A DNA stretch of 64,000 nt from contig NZ_CP019300.1 in NCBI RefSeq assembly GCF_001953955.1, positions 372,001-436,000 on the forward strand. The letters are read 5' to 3'. The translations under genes and the position numbers were made by a program. Each line of letters opens with the position of its first letter. Position 1 is the first letter of the stretch. Under the pieces are notes generated by a model. It was not told the origin of the DNA. It saw only the letters and a program-made list of their open reading frames with translations, and did no database searches. Positions 23,439 to 32,421 of the stretch are shown in pieces. Origin of the DNA: Prevotella intermedia ATCC 25611 = DSM 20706. GTDB taxonomy: Bacteria; Bacteroidota; Bacteroidia; Bacteroidales; Bacteroidaceae.

Positions 23439-26400
23439 TTATCTGATTACTATTTTCTTTCCTTTATGGATATAAATACCCTGCTGTGGCTTGTTAACAC
23501 GCTGACCATTGAGGTTGTAGTAAGCATTGTCGGCGTTCTTCTCTTCTGCATCAATCGTTACAATGGCATTTGTAGTGTTATCGTCAGAGAAAGAGAACTC
23601 TACCTTAGAACCAGCAGGCATTCCTTCTATCTTGGCATAAGCCTTGTGTACAGGGATAGAAACGGTGCTAGCCATAGCCTTTTTAAAGATACCTTTCTGC
23701 ATTACATAGATAACCTCGTCGACTGTTGATGCCCCTACATTGCGAGGATTTACAGTAACACCATGCATAATGTTGTTGGCAATGGTGTAGTTCTTGTCAT
23801 CGTCCTCACCGATAGCGTAGTAGAAGTCGCTTGGTGTGGTTTCGTTGTCGAGAGCCTTAAGCAATACGCCTGTATAAGCAGGCACATAGCCAAAGTTACC
23901 GTTGCCAACGCCGTTCACATCTACACTTGACATTCTGATGTGGTAAGTAGAGGTTCCATAGTCACCATTGCCTGGCTTCACTTCGCCCAACTTAGCAACG
24001 AAGGCACCTATTTTAGCAGTACTCTTTTCTCTGCTGTAGATGTTGAAGTCTACGTCAAACTCACGAGCAAACGTTCCGTACTTGTAACTGATCTTCACGT
24101 CCTTAATTTGGTAATCAATTTGTGAGGTGAAGTTGAATTTACTCGTTTCCTCCTTATCGGTATCTTTGTTGTAGACAGTCTTAGCCCACTTTTCCTTATA
24201 GGTATCGAGCGCTGACTTCTTTACATATATTGTGGTTGTTGGTGCAAACTCGCTGTAGTTAGTTCCTGTTTCGTCTAACTCGAAGCGAGTGGTACTCAAC
24301 ATCTCCTTGGTAGGATTGCTCTCGATGAAGAACACGCTCTTCACAGTGCTCTCGAGCTTATTTTTGTCTTTGCTGGTGATGAAAGCCTTGGCACCAATGT
24401 ACTTGACATCTTTTCTCACCACTACTTCCTGAACTTTCTCGCTTAGACCTTCGAAAGCGTAATCACCTATCAGGCTCACGTTGTAAGTCTTGCCTTCATG
24501 CTTGATACTTGTAGGCAACACAAAGGTGTGGTCTTCGCGTTTCGTGCTGAGCATATCTACGGCGTTGTCTGACACAGCGATATATTCCTCACGACCTTCG
24601 GTGAACGACTGTCCTATGCCTTTAAACTTCTTGTAGAAAGCTTCGGCATTATATTGGCTATAGAGTTCCTTGCGAACGTTAATGGTGATGTTCTTGAACA
24701 TTTCAGGAGCCTGAGAACCATCGTCGAACGACATTGTATTCTTCGACTGATTGATGTTGTTCGGATTAATCATCTTATCGCAGAGGAAGGTAATAGTATT
24801 CAAGTTCTTGCAGAGACCGAAAGCACGTTCACCAATTGTAGTTACCTTGTTAGGAATTGTAACATTGGTAAGTTTGGTACAATCGAAGAAAGCGTAATTT
24901 CCAATCTTCACTATAGATGGAGGGAGCAATGTGAAATTGCTGTTCGCCTTTCCAGGAGGGAAGATACGAAGTTCTTTCTTGTCTTTTGACAGCAAGTAGC
25001 CGTCTACGCTTGAGTATACTTCATTCTTCTTGCTTACATTGATATCTGTCAGGTTGTCGCAATACTTAAACGCTTCAGGGTCTATCTTGGTTGTGAACTC
25101 GGTTACATCAATCTTGTTGAGAACCTTACAGCTACGGAAAGCTTCGCGTTCGATGGTCTTCACCTTCTTAGGTATGCTGATACTTGTCAAACCACAGTCG
25201 GCAAAGGCACCTGCGCCAATTTTTTCAATATCTGCATCATCATGAAACTTCACGGTGGTCATATTCTTACAACCACTGAAAGCATTAAGTTCTATATTCT
25301 TCACTGACTTGGGGAAGTTGAATGATTCAAGTTTCTCGGCATTGGCAAAGGCATTAGACTCAATGGTTTCCAAATCGCAGCTACCCTCAATATTGAAATT
25401 CTTGAGTTTCTTATTTGTCGCAAATGCAGAGGCTTTGATTGTCTTCAGCTTCGAACCTTCAGGAATTGTGATTTTCTCTAACTCCCCACATTCGTAGAAG
25501 GCAGCAGCAATCTCGGTAATAGAAGCTGGCAAAACCACTTCTTTCAATTTATCGCAAGCTCGGAACACATCGGCTTTGAGTTCTTTAACTTTAGAAGGGG
25601 TTTGAAAATTAACAGTAACAAGTTCTTTCATATTACGGAAAGCTTCCACACCGATGGTTTCCACTGTGTTAGGAATATCCATTGATTTAAGTTTGTTTGC
25701 CCCTTGGAAGGCTTTCTGTGCTAACTCCTTAACAGTTGTTGGGATATTGTACTTTTCTCCGTCCTTAGCAGGTGGATAGAAATAGAGGATATCCTTGTTT
25801 TTAGAAAAGAGGACGCCTGCTTCGTCAGTAAAGTCAGGATTGTCTGAATGCACCTTGTATTCTTTAAGTTTTGAACACTCCTCAAAGGCTCCTTCTTTTA
25901 ATCCAGTTGTTCCAGTCCCTTTTAAGAGGGTCTTAGGTATCGTAATCGTCTCGAGCTTCTGTGGTTTGTAAAGTGCAGATACTTCCATTGTTTCCACATT
26001 ATTCAAATCAAGAGAAGTCATATGTAGATTAAGCATTATTGCAAATACAGCAATCCTCTTGATGTCAGCTGGAACCTGGTAAGCCGCAGTAGTTTTTGCT
26101 CTTGGATAGCAAACCAACGTTTTCGTAACGTCATTGAACAGTACGCCATCTTCGACTCTATAGTTTGTTGTACCACCAGCAGGCATCTCAAATTCTACCA
26201 AGTTGGTAGAAACAACAATAGAAGGGTATTTCTCTTGTACGTCTTTCAAATTCTTAGGTAGCACTATCTTCGTAAGATTGGTAATGCCGTGAAAAGCATT
26301 GACGCAAATTCTTTCCACTTCGCCGTCAACCGTATAAGTGCCAGTTGAATTTCCCTCCATTACTTTTGATGGAACGCAACGAAGTTCTTTTTTGCCTTTC

Positions 26401-26873
26401 GTATAGAGTGCGCCTTTGTCATCAGACTCAAATACGGTATGACCAGACTCAACAGTACACTTGGGAACCTCTTCCACCGCCGACCATGCCGTTTCTAATA
26501 TTTGTGTTACACTTTTGGGAATGTTTATTTCGGTGAGTTTCGCACCCTTGAAACAATCATTGTTTAACTTTATAATGGTTTCAGGCAATTTTACAGAGGT
26601 AACCCCAAAAGAAGTATAACCACTTTGGAAACCCACCTCGGTAACCTTGAAAGTTGTTCCCTTATTATCGTTTATCGTAGCAGGAATCTTCAACGCTCCA
26701 GTTATTTTTGTGCCCAAAAACATTAAAGAAGCGTTTTCCTTTTCTGGCACAAGAACTTTGTAGTAGGTATTACCATTATCGAACGAAACAATCTCATGGA
26801 CTGTGTAAGCCCAAAGGCTTTGGGGTATTGCCATGAGCAGCAATGGTAATAATAAAAATCTAATTTTTCTCAT
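23439..26873 (-). CDS. BspA-like leucine-rich-repeat surface protein
   Basis: 1144 residues from the ATG at 26873 (MRKIRFLLLPLLLMAIPQSLWA is a signal peptide; three extra upstream codons are possible). Most of the protein is BspA-type LRR_5 repeats of about 23 residues, with the pattern L..I.IP..V..I...AF..C..L, in two blocks (residues about 60-480 and 480-740). After a spacer, a second region (about 780-1080) has a beta-rich character. It ends YYNLNGQRVNKPQQGIYIHK GKKIVIR, a C-terminal signature common in Prevotella secreted proteins and related to sorting domains of type IX secretion. Likely cell-surface adhesin. A canonical promoter is found about 150 bases upstream, and a small acidic protein follows in the same operon. 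Confidence 0.88.
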   Translation of the reverse strand: MRKIRFLLLPLLLMAIPQSLWAYTVHEIVSFDNGNTYYKVLVPEKENASLMFLGTKITGALKIPATINDNKGTTFKVTEVGFQSGYTSFGVTSVKLPETIIKLNNDCFKGAKLTEINIPKSVTQILETAWSAVEEVPKCTVESGHTVFESDDKGALYTKGKKELRCVPSKVMEGNSTGTYTVDGEVERICVNAFHGITNLTKIVLPKNLKDVQEKYPSIVVSTNLVEFEMPAGGTTNYRVEDGVLFNDVTKTLVCYPRAKTTAAYQVPADIKRIAVFAIMLNLHMTSLDLNNVETMEVSALYKPQKLETITIPKTLLKGTGTTGLKEGAFEECSKLKEYKVHSDNPDFTDEAGVLFSKNKDILYFYPPAKDGEKYNIPTTVKELAQKAFQGANKLKSMDIPNTVETIGVEAFRNMKELVTVNFQTPSKVKELKADVFRACDKLKEVVLPASITEIAAAFYECGELEKITIPEGSKLKTIKASAFATNKKLKNFNIEGSCDLETIESNAFANAEKLESFNFPKSVKNIELNAFSGCKNMTTVKFHDDADIEKIGAGAFADCGLTSISIPKKVKTIEREAFRSCKVLNKIDVTEFTTKIDPEAFKYCDNLTDINVSKKNEVYSSVDGYLLSKDKKELRIFPPGKANSNFTLLPPSIVKIGNYAFFDCTKLTNVTIPNKVTTIGERAFGLCKNLNTITFLCDKMINPNNINQSKNTMSFDDGSQAPEMFKNITINVRKELYSQYNAEAFYKKFKGIGQSFTEGREEYIAVSDNAVDMLSTKREDHTFVLPTSIKHEGKTYNVSLIGDYAFEGLSEKVQEVVVRKDVKYIGAKAFITSKDKNKLESTVKSVFFIESNPTKEMLSTTRFELDETGTNYSEFAPTTTIYVKKSALDTYKEKWAKTVYNKDTDKEETSKFNFTSQIDYQIKDVKISYKYGTFAREFDVDFNIYSREKSTAKIGAFVAKLGEVKPGNGDYGTSTYHIRMSSVDVNGVGNGNFGYVPAYTGVLLKALDNETTPSDFYYAIGEDDDKNYTIANNIMHGVTVNPRNVGASTVDEVIYVMQKGIFKKAMASTVSIPVHKAYAKIEGMPAGSKVEFSFSDDNTTNAIVTIDAEEKNADNAYYNLNGQRVNKPQQGIYIHKGKKIVIR

Positions 26874-27021
26874 ATTTATCATTTAACGTGATTAATCTTA
26901 CCCTCAAGCTAATTTTGTCCATACTTACCATTGGACTACTCTTAATACTTAAATAAAGATGAAATTCTTTCAAACTATGGTTTACCCATATTATCCTTAG
27001 TCATTGATTACATAATGTTTG

Positions 27022-27053
27022 CAAAGTTAAACATTTTATTGAAAATAAACAAA
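27022..27053 (-). promoter_or_regulatory. Promoter of the BspA-like operon
   Basis: On the minus strand TTTG (27050-27053), a 20-base spacer and TAACTTTG (27022-27029) match the full Bacteroidetes promoter. This leaves a 5' leader of about 140 bases before the start at 26873. The IS remnant begins only about 40 bases further upstream. Confidence 0.7.
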
Positions 27054-27094
27054 CTTTTATTGAAAAAATACATTATTGCTATGCAAAACAGACT

Positions 27095-27823
27095 CACCGC
27101 TTCCGAGACCTCAAGTCCTTCTACTTAGGCTATATCTGCCAGCATATGCGTGGAGACTTCCCACATCGGATTTCCTACAACCGCTTCATCGAGCGTCAAG
27201 CACAGGTCGCACTGCACCTGTTGCTGTTTCTCCAGACATGTGCACTGGGCAAGTGTTCAGGCATATCCATCATTGATTCCACACCACTGTCTTCCTGCCA
27301 CATCAAGCGTGAGCGGCAGCACAGGACCATGAGGGGCTGGGCGGCAAAGGGAAAGTGCACCATGGGCTGGTTCTACGGCTTCAAGCTACATCTTGTCATC
27401 AATGACAAGGGAGAGATTATCCAGTGGAAGCTCACGCCAGGAAACGTAGATGACAGGGAACCATTGAAGGATAAACGCTTCACCGAGAGGTTGTTTGGAA
27501 AACTCTTCGCAGACAGGGGGTATATCAGTCAGAACCTCTTTGAGATGCTCTTTGTGGACAATATACATTTGGTGACCAAGATAAAGAAGAACATGAAGAA
27601 CTCCCTGATGAGCCTGTATGATAAGTTGTTGCTCAGAAAGCGTTCTGTGATAGAGACGGTGAACGATGAACTGAAGAATGTGTGTCAGATAGAACACACC
27701 AGACATCGCTCTTTTGATAACTTTGCAACAAATCTGATAGCAGGAATCATTGCATACAATCTGTTGCCAAAGAAGCCAGAAATGAACATAGAGATAATTG
27801 ATAAAAGCAGGATAATTGCATAG
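27095..27823 (+). pseudogene. IS982-type transposase, N-terminally truncated
   Basis: The frame begins within HRFRDLKSFYLGYICQHMRGD and continues to the normal stop at 27821-27823. DDE residues that can be seen are SIIDSTPL, GWFYGFKLHL and DRGYIS near FADRGY, and a C-terminal glutamate in SVIETVNDELK. It differs from the complete copy by only a few residues (for example GNVDD for GNIDD). Lacking the N-terminus it is unlikely to be active. Confidence 0.85.
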
Positions 27824-27842
27824 AGCTTATATCGAACTCACG
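27095..27842 (+). mobile_element. IS982-type element, 5'-truncated (copy 1)
   Basis: Nearly identical to the complete copy at 30001-31025 but starting abruptly at CACCGCTTCCGAGACC (27095), so the left terminal repeat and about the first 80 transposase codons are gone. The right end is intact: CTTATATCGAACTCACG at 27826-27842. It abuts a second truncated IS, indicating insertion followed by deletion. Confidence 0.85.
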
Positions 27843-28705
27843 TTCTCATAAAAGCAATATGCCGTAAGTGCAGAACATAAGTTCATGATAAAGTTATGTA
27901 CCGAGCGGTGTCGTGAGTGTACGAGGTTAGCTTTGTTCTTTAGCAGTTCATTAATGCACTCGATGATGTATCTTTTTCTCATCATAATCTTGTCCCATAC
28001 AGGCATAAGCTTATTCTTCATTCTTGCTTTAAGTCCATGAACGAGCCCGATACCTTGACTGAACAGACTCTCGAAGAGTTCCTGTTTGATGTATCCTCTG
28101 TCAGCAAATACCTTTCCATAGAGAACCTTTGCAAATACCGACCACACTCTCCTATCCCTGTCATCTACGTTTGCCCCTGTAAGACAGAACGTTATGACTT
28201 CACCGGAATCATTGCAGAGCAGATGCAGCTTGAATCCATGACACCAGCCCATGGTACCCTTTCCGTTCTTGGCAAGACCAGCAAACACCTTATTGAAATG
28301 CCGTCTTACATTGTGACATACAGGAATCATCGTGCTGTCAACGAACGTTATGCCCGTACACCTGCCGAAGGCATGGAGCTTCATGAACAACATCATCTTG
28401 AGGAACACACGGGGCATGAGTTTCACAAAACGGTTATAGGAGACGGCAGCAGGGAATTCATGCCTGAGCCAGCCACGGATACAGTTCTGATAATACTCCT
28501 TGAAATTACGATATGTACCGAAGTGATAGCACACAAGGATTGTCATGATTTCACTCTCAGAAAGCCTTCCCTTACGATTCCTGCAACGTTTTCCATTGCT
28601 GTTATAGGACGGTAAACATAGGTTTTTACTCAGTACAACATTCAAATTCTTGTCAAACTCATCAATAATACAGAATATTTCCGTAACTTTGTCTTTGGTA
28701 ATCAT
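27827..28705 (-). pseudogene. IS982-type transposase with foreign C-terminus
   Basis: 292 residues, starting MITKDKVTEIFCIIDEFDKN. DDE positions are visible in TFVDSTMIPV, GWCHGFKLHLLCNDSG, FADRGYIKQELF and RYIIECINELLKN. The last residues NVSSI and the stop TAA are encoded inside the terminal repeat of IS copy 1, so the natural end has been lost after CFYE. The catalytic core is complete, so activity cannot be excluded, but the element lacks one end. Confidence 0.8.
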
Positions 28706-28805
28706 CGCTTGGTTGTTTTGTAAGTTATTGATTTACAAATATAAAGTTACAAAAAACTAATGAGATTTCCAACTTTTACAAGGACATTCTTAACCCGAAC
28801 TCGCG
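27843..28805 (-). mobile_element. Second IS982-type element, 3'-truncated
   Basis: A different IS982-type element on the minus strand. Its 5' terminal repeat reads CTTAACCCGAACTCGCG on the plus strand at 28789-28805. Its 3' end is cut by the right end of copy 1 at 27842/27843, so the transposase now ends in codons supplied by that neighbour. Confidence 0.75.
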
Positions 28806-28900
28806 TAAAATTATTATATTTTTCTGTAGAACTCGCATTTTGGTGTCTCAAAATTGAGTTTCTGTTTCGGCGTAGAGTCAACCAGCAAGTGCAAAATTAC

Positions 28901-28975
28901 AAAACTTGTTGTTTTGCAATGCGTTGATAATAAAGCATTTATGCAATAGATATGCTTGTGAAAAATATTTACACC
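28901..28975 (+). repeat. Intergenic repeat family, tail-only copy E
   Basis: Contains TTTTGCAATGCGTTGAT and GCTTGTGAAAAATATTTACACC, matching the tail of copies B and C, but lacks the core. It lies between the second IS982-type element and the IS256-type element. Confidence 0.55.
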
Positions 28976-29121
28976 ATCATCGTTTGTTTTTCGCCTACGC
29001 AACAAGTTTTGTAAGCAAGGAAGAACAAGCATCCAAACAGTTTTTCGGCGTAATGGACATTTGGTAGGCTGAAACCTCTTAAATGTCCTTTATTTATTAC
29101 CTTTGCAGCATTTGAAAGCTT

Positions 29122-30000
29122 ATGAATAAAAAAACTGTATATTCTGTAACAGTTCAAATGTTAAAAAGAATGGTCATCGGCGTAATGTCCAGATGTACTT
29201 TTGCAGGGATTGTGGCAGGCAATTTCAAAGTGGTCATCGTATAGACAATGTTTGTTTATGGAATGACTATCTGACCGAGAAACGAACTATTTCTGAGCTT
29301 TCCACTCTTCACAAATGTTCAGAAAGAACCATACGCCGTAGGCTAAATTCTGTGGCAGACAGCTTCACTCCCATCTATCCTGAATCTGCGACAATAATAC
29401 TGGACACGACCTACTTCTCCAAGACCTTTGTGTGATGCTCTTTCAAGATGCCGCATCAGGCAGGATGCTTCATCGCAGGTTTGTCAGGAACGAGACCAAC
29501 AAGGAATACCTTGAGGGACTCAGATGCATTGAGGAGGGTGGAACTCGGATAAAGGCAATGGTGTGTGATGGGCATGTCGGGCTTTTACAAGCTGTAACAT
29601 CCTGCCCTGTACAGATGTGTCAATTCCATCAGTTGCAGATAGTCAGGAGGCTTCTTACCAACAATCCGCATTTGCCAGCAGGCATCGAGCTGCTGGCATT
29701 AATGAGAAGCATGTTCTCTATCGGGAAAAAAGAATTCACATCAGGCTTTGATAAATGGTGTGACGAATGGAAAGAGTTCCTTGATGAACGAACTCTACTG
29801 ATCTCAGGCAAGACCACCTATACACATAGAAGGCTGAGAAGTGCAAGGCGTTCGGTAAAGACACACCTTAAATGGCTATATACGTATGAAGAATATCCTG
29901 AATTAGAGATACCCAATACAACAATTCTATTGGAAGGATTCAACTCACAACTTAAAAAGGCACTGCGTAATCATAATGGAATGAAGGAGGTTAATAAAAA
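29122..30000 (+). pseudogene. IS256-type transposase with zinc-binding N-terminus, degraded
   Basis: Assembled from three frames. The start ATG 29122 is out of frame with the zinc ribbon (CIFC...CRDCGRQFQ) because of the A7 run near 29128-29134. The frame then runs as an HTH part (TISELSTLHKCSERTIRRRL) to TGA 29433-29435. A missing base near 29430 separates it from the DDE core (MLFQDAASGRMLHRRF, CDGHVGLLQAV, LEGFNSQLKKAL). The end is cut at 30000, and its missing C-terminus (KKKKFIDGFLNIKK, stop 31070-31072) lies on the far side of the inserted IS. Confidence 0.8.
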
Positions 30001-31025
30001 CGTGAGTTCGATATAAGCTCTATGCAATTATTCTGCTTTTATCAATTATTTCTATGTTCATTTCTGGCTTCTTTGGCAACAGATTGTATGCAATGAGTCC
30101 TGCTATCAGATTTGTTGCAAAGTTATCAAAAGAGCGATGTCTGGTGTGTTCTATCTGACATACATTCTTCAGTTCATCGTTCACCGTCTCTATCACAGAA
30201 CGCTTTCTGAGCAACAACTTATCATACAGGCTCATCAGGGAGTTCTTCATGTTCTTCTTTATCTTGGTCACCAAATGTATATTGTCCACAAAGAGCATCT
30301 CAAAGAGGTTCTGACTGATATACCCCCTGTCTGCAAAGAGTTTTCCAAACAACCTGTCGGTGAAGCGTTTATCCTTCAATGGCTCCCTGTCATCTATGTT
30401 GCCTGGCGTGAGCTTCCACTGGATAATCTCTCCCTTGTCATTGATGACAAGATGTAGCTTGAAGCCGTAGAACCAGCCCATGGTGCACTTTCCCTTTGCC
30501 GCCCAGCCCCTCATGGTCCTGTGCTGCCTCTCACGCTTGATGTGGCAGGAAGCCAGTGGTGTGGAATCAATGATGGACATGCCTGAACACTTGCCCAGTG
30601 CACATGTCTGGAGAAACAGCAACAGGTGCAGTGCGACCTGTGCTTGTCGCTCGACGAAGCGGTTGTAGGAAATCCGATGTGGGAAGTCTCCACGCATATG
30701 CTGGCAGATATATCCTAAGTAGAAGGACTTGAGGTCTCGGAAGCGGTGGGTATGGAACAGAACCAGAATGGTCATGATTTCACTGTCCGACATACGGGAA
30801 GCACGGTTACGGTGCCGCTTGCCGGGTACTTGAAGCGTATGTTTTTTCAACTCAGGAGTAAAATACTTGCAAAAATCGTCGAATATACAGAATATTTCTA
30901 TTAAATTTGTATCAGTCATAGGAGTGGGTATTTGTTTGTAACTATTTGGTTTACAGGTATAAAGGTACAAAAAAAATATTCCACTCCTACAACTTTTAAA
31001 ACAACTTTCTTATATCGAACTCACG
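30001..31025 (-). mobile_element. Complete IS982-type element (copy 2)
   Basis: Terminal inverted repeats CGTGAGTTCGATATAAG (30001-30017) and CTTATATCGAACTCACG (31009-31025) are perfect complements over 17 bases. Flanks TTAATAAAAA (29991-30000) and TTAAGAAAAA (31026-31035) look like a target duplication with one change. Inserted into the IS256-type transposase. Confidence 0.9.
30020..30919 (-). CDS. IS982-type transposase, complete
   Basis: 299 residues from ATG 30919 (MTDTNLIEIFCIFDDF, aligned with the start of the related transposase at 28705); a longer frame to 30970 adds residues near the terminal repeat. DDE motifs: SIIDSTPLASCH, GWFYGFKLHL with DDREPLKDK, FADRGYISQNLF, and SVIETVNDELKNV. 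It is intact and flanked by intact ends, so it is the only IS here that could still move. Confidence 0.9.
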   Translation of the reverse strand: MTDTNLIEIFCIFDDFCKYFTPELKKHTLQVPGKRHRNRASRMSDSEIMTILVLFHTHRFRDLKSFYLGYICQHMRGDFPHRISYNRFVERQAQVALHLLLFLQTCALGKCSGMSIIDSTPLASCHIKRERQHRTMRGWAAKGKCTMGWFYGFKLHLVINDKGEIIQWKLTPGNIDDREPLKDKRFTDRLFGKLFADRGYISQNLFEMLFVDNIHLVTKIKKNMKNSLMSLYDKLLLRKRSVIETVNDELKNVCQIEHTRHRSFDNFATNLIAGLIAYNLLPKKPEMNIEIIDKSRIIA

Positions 31026-31153
31026 TTAAGAAAAAGAAGTTCATAGATGGGTTTCTGAATATAAAAAAGTAGGCTGGAATTACCAGCCTACCAAATGTCC
31101 ATTACGCCAGTTTTTCGTATTCGGAAAGGCAGGGTTAAAGCAATAAAAAAATA

Positions 31154-31183
31154 AAAAGCCGACACCCAAAGATGTCGGCTTTT
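31154..31183. terminator. Terminator downstream of the sigma/anti-sigma pair
   Basis: Stem AAAAGCCGACA (31154-31164) / TGTCGGCTTTT (31173-31183) with an 8-base loop and T-rich flanks on both sides; works best for the minus-strand pair that ends at 31289. Confidence 0.8.
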
Positions 31184-31288
31184 GTTCTATTGTCTTAAAA
31201 AATTTGAGATATGAAACTTCACAGCTTCGTACTTGTTTTATTAGAAAATGATTTGTTTTATAGAGAAAGCATCAAATGATATTCTTAT

Positions 31289-31768
31289 TTAATTGTACTC
31301 TGTTTCAGTGATTGCGCTGACCTTTTGGGTTGAATCTACCTTTGCAGAGTCGGCTTTTGCTACTGCGGAACCTTTAGGTGCCTTGACCGTGTTCGACATT
31401 TCAACAGGCTGTTGAGCAGTAGGCGTAGTGTTGGTGAATGTTTCCTGCAACGCATTCTGAAGTGTCAGCAGAATGGCTACAACCGCTGCTGCCTTGAACA
31501 ATGGCGTCAAGCGTTTGCGCATTGTGATGACACGAGCCTTTACAGGTTGGTCTTCGTTCACCATTTCGAGTATCTTTTGGTCAAAGTCATCGCCCAGTTT
31601 GTCGGTTGCCTTCTGTTCTTGTGCGTAGCCGAACAAGTCCTTATAAGGCAGCAAATTGGTAGGAACTTCTCCTTGAGAGAAGAACAAGCGCAATATCTCT
31701 TCCTCTTGAAGAGATGTTTCGCAGCGCCAATAACGCTCCATTAACTGTTCTATGTACTTATAATCCAT
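31289..31768 (-). CDS. Putative anti-sigma factor, single membrane span
   Basis: 159 residues. Residues 1-85 are cytoplasmic and acidic (YWRCETSLQEEEILRLFF, typical of the start of Bacteroidetes anti-sigma proteins). A membrane segment follows (LFKAAAVVAILLTLQNAL, about 90-108), then a low-complexity periplasmic tail (AKADSAKVDSTQK). The start overlaps the sigma gene's end by 11 bases. It probably holds the ECF sigma factor inactive at the membrane. The signal sensed is unknown. Confidence 0.7.
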   Translation of the reverse strand: MDYKYIEQLMERYWRCETSLQEEEILRLFFSQGEVPTNLLPYKDLFGYAQEQKATDKLGDDFDQKILEMVNEDQPVKARVITMRKRLTPLFKAAAVVAILLTLQNALQETFTNTTPTAQQPVEMSNTVKAPKGSAVAKADSAKVDSTQKVSAITETEYN

Positions 31769-32267
31769 ATTGTTCTATTTTCTGAAATCTTTGTTTTACC
31801 GCTTGGCGGGCACGGAAAATGTTTACCTTTACCTGTTCTTCCGTAATGCCTAAGATGTCGGCAATTTCTTTGTATTGCTTGCCTTCAAAGTCGCGCAACT
31901 GCATACAGGAGCGTTGTTTTTCGGGCAGAGAGTCTACAATTTCCTTTACTACACGCAGCCTGTCTTGGTCTATCAAGCGGTCTTGCGGAGTGGAAGTATG
32001 CACTGTGTCGAGTTGTTCCTCCTCGAAAGAGTCGTTTTGGTTGTCTCGCTTCTTCAGCCTGTCGAGCGAAAGGTTTCTACATATCCGCAAGCTGTAGGCT
32101 TCTATGGAGTCGATATTGCTCCATTCGTAGCGTTTGTCCCAAACTTTTATCATCGTGTCCTGCACTATGTCCTCTGCTTCTTCCCTGCTGAGAGTTATGC
32201 GGAGGGCAAGTCTGAAGAGTTGATTCTTCAGCGGTAACACATCGTTTCGGAAACTCACTTTTTTCAT
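31758..32267 (-). CDS. ECF-type RNA polymerase sigma factor
   Basis: 169 residues. Region 2 (LFRLALRITLSREEAEDIVQ, then DTMIKVWDKRYEWSNID) and region 4 (LPEKQRSCMQLRDFEGKQYK EIADILGITEEQVKVNIFRARQAV) are complete, with no region 1 or 3. It directs RNA polymerase to promoters of a stress or envelope regulon not identifiable here. It overlaps the downstream anti-sigma gene, which controls it. No neighbouring SusCD or FecR-type target is present. Confidence 0.9.
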   Translation of the reverse strand: MKKVSFRNDVLPLKNQLFRLALRITLSREEAEDIVQDTMIKVWDKRYEWSNIDSIEAYSLRICRNLSLDRLKKRDNQNDSFEEEQLDTVHTSTPQDRLIDQDRLRVVKEIVDSLPEKQRSCMQLRDFEGKQYKEIADILGITEEQVKVNIFRARQAVKQRFQKIEQYGL

Positions 32268-32421
32268 ACTCTCTGTTTGTATGACGAATTAGTTGGGGTA
32301 GAAGTTACAAGAACAAGTGTAAAAAGGCTATATTTTAACCTTCGTTAAGAACCTGAATACTCTTTCCTGCCGAAAGAAACAATAGTTGGCACCTTGCGCC
32401 AATGCACCTATGTTGGAGTTT

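Larger units (their letters stand above)
29047..31108 (+). mobile_element. IS256-type element, interrupted by an IS982-type copy
   Basis: Bounded by 25-bp perfect inverted repeats, beginning GGCGTAATGGACATTTGG (29047-29071) and ending in its complement at 31084-31108. It is flanked by an 8-bp direct repeat AGTTTTTC (29039-29046 and 31109-31116), the target duplication size expected of IS256-type elements. The internal transposase is broken by two frameshifts and by the insertion at 30001-31025, so it is dead. Confidence 0.88.

Noticed and set aside
28037..28615. 192-codon plus-strand open frame
   Set aside because: Antisense of the second IS982-type transposase; no independent features.
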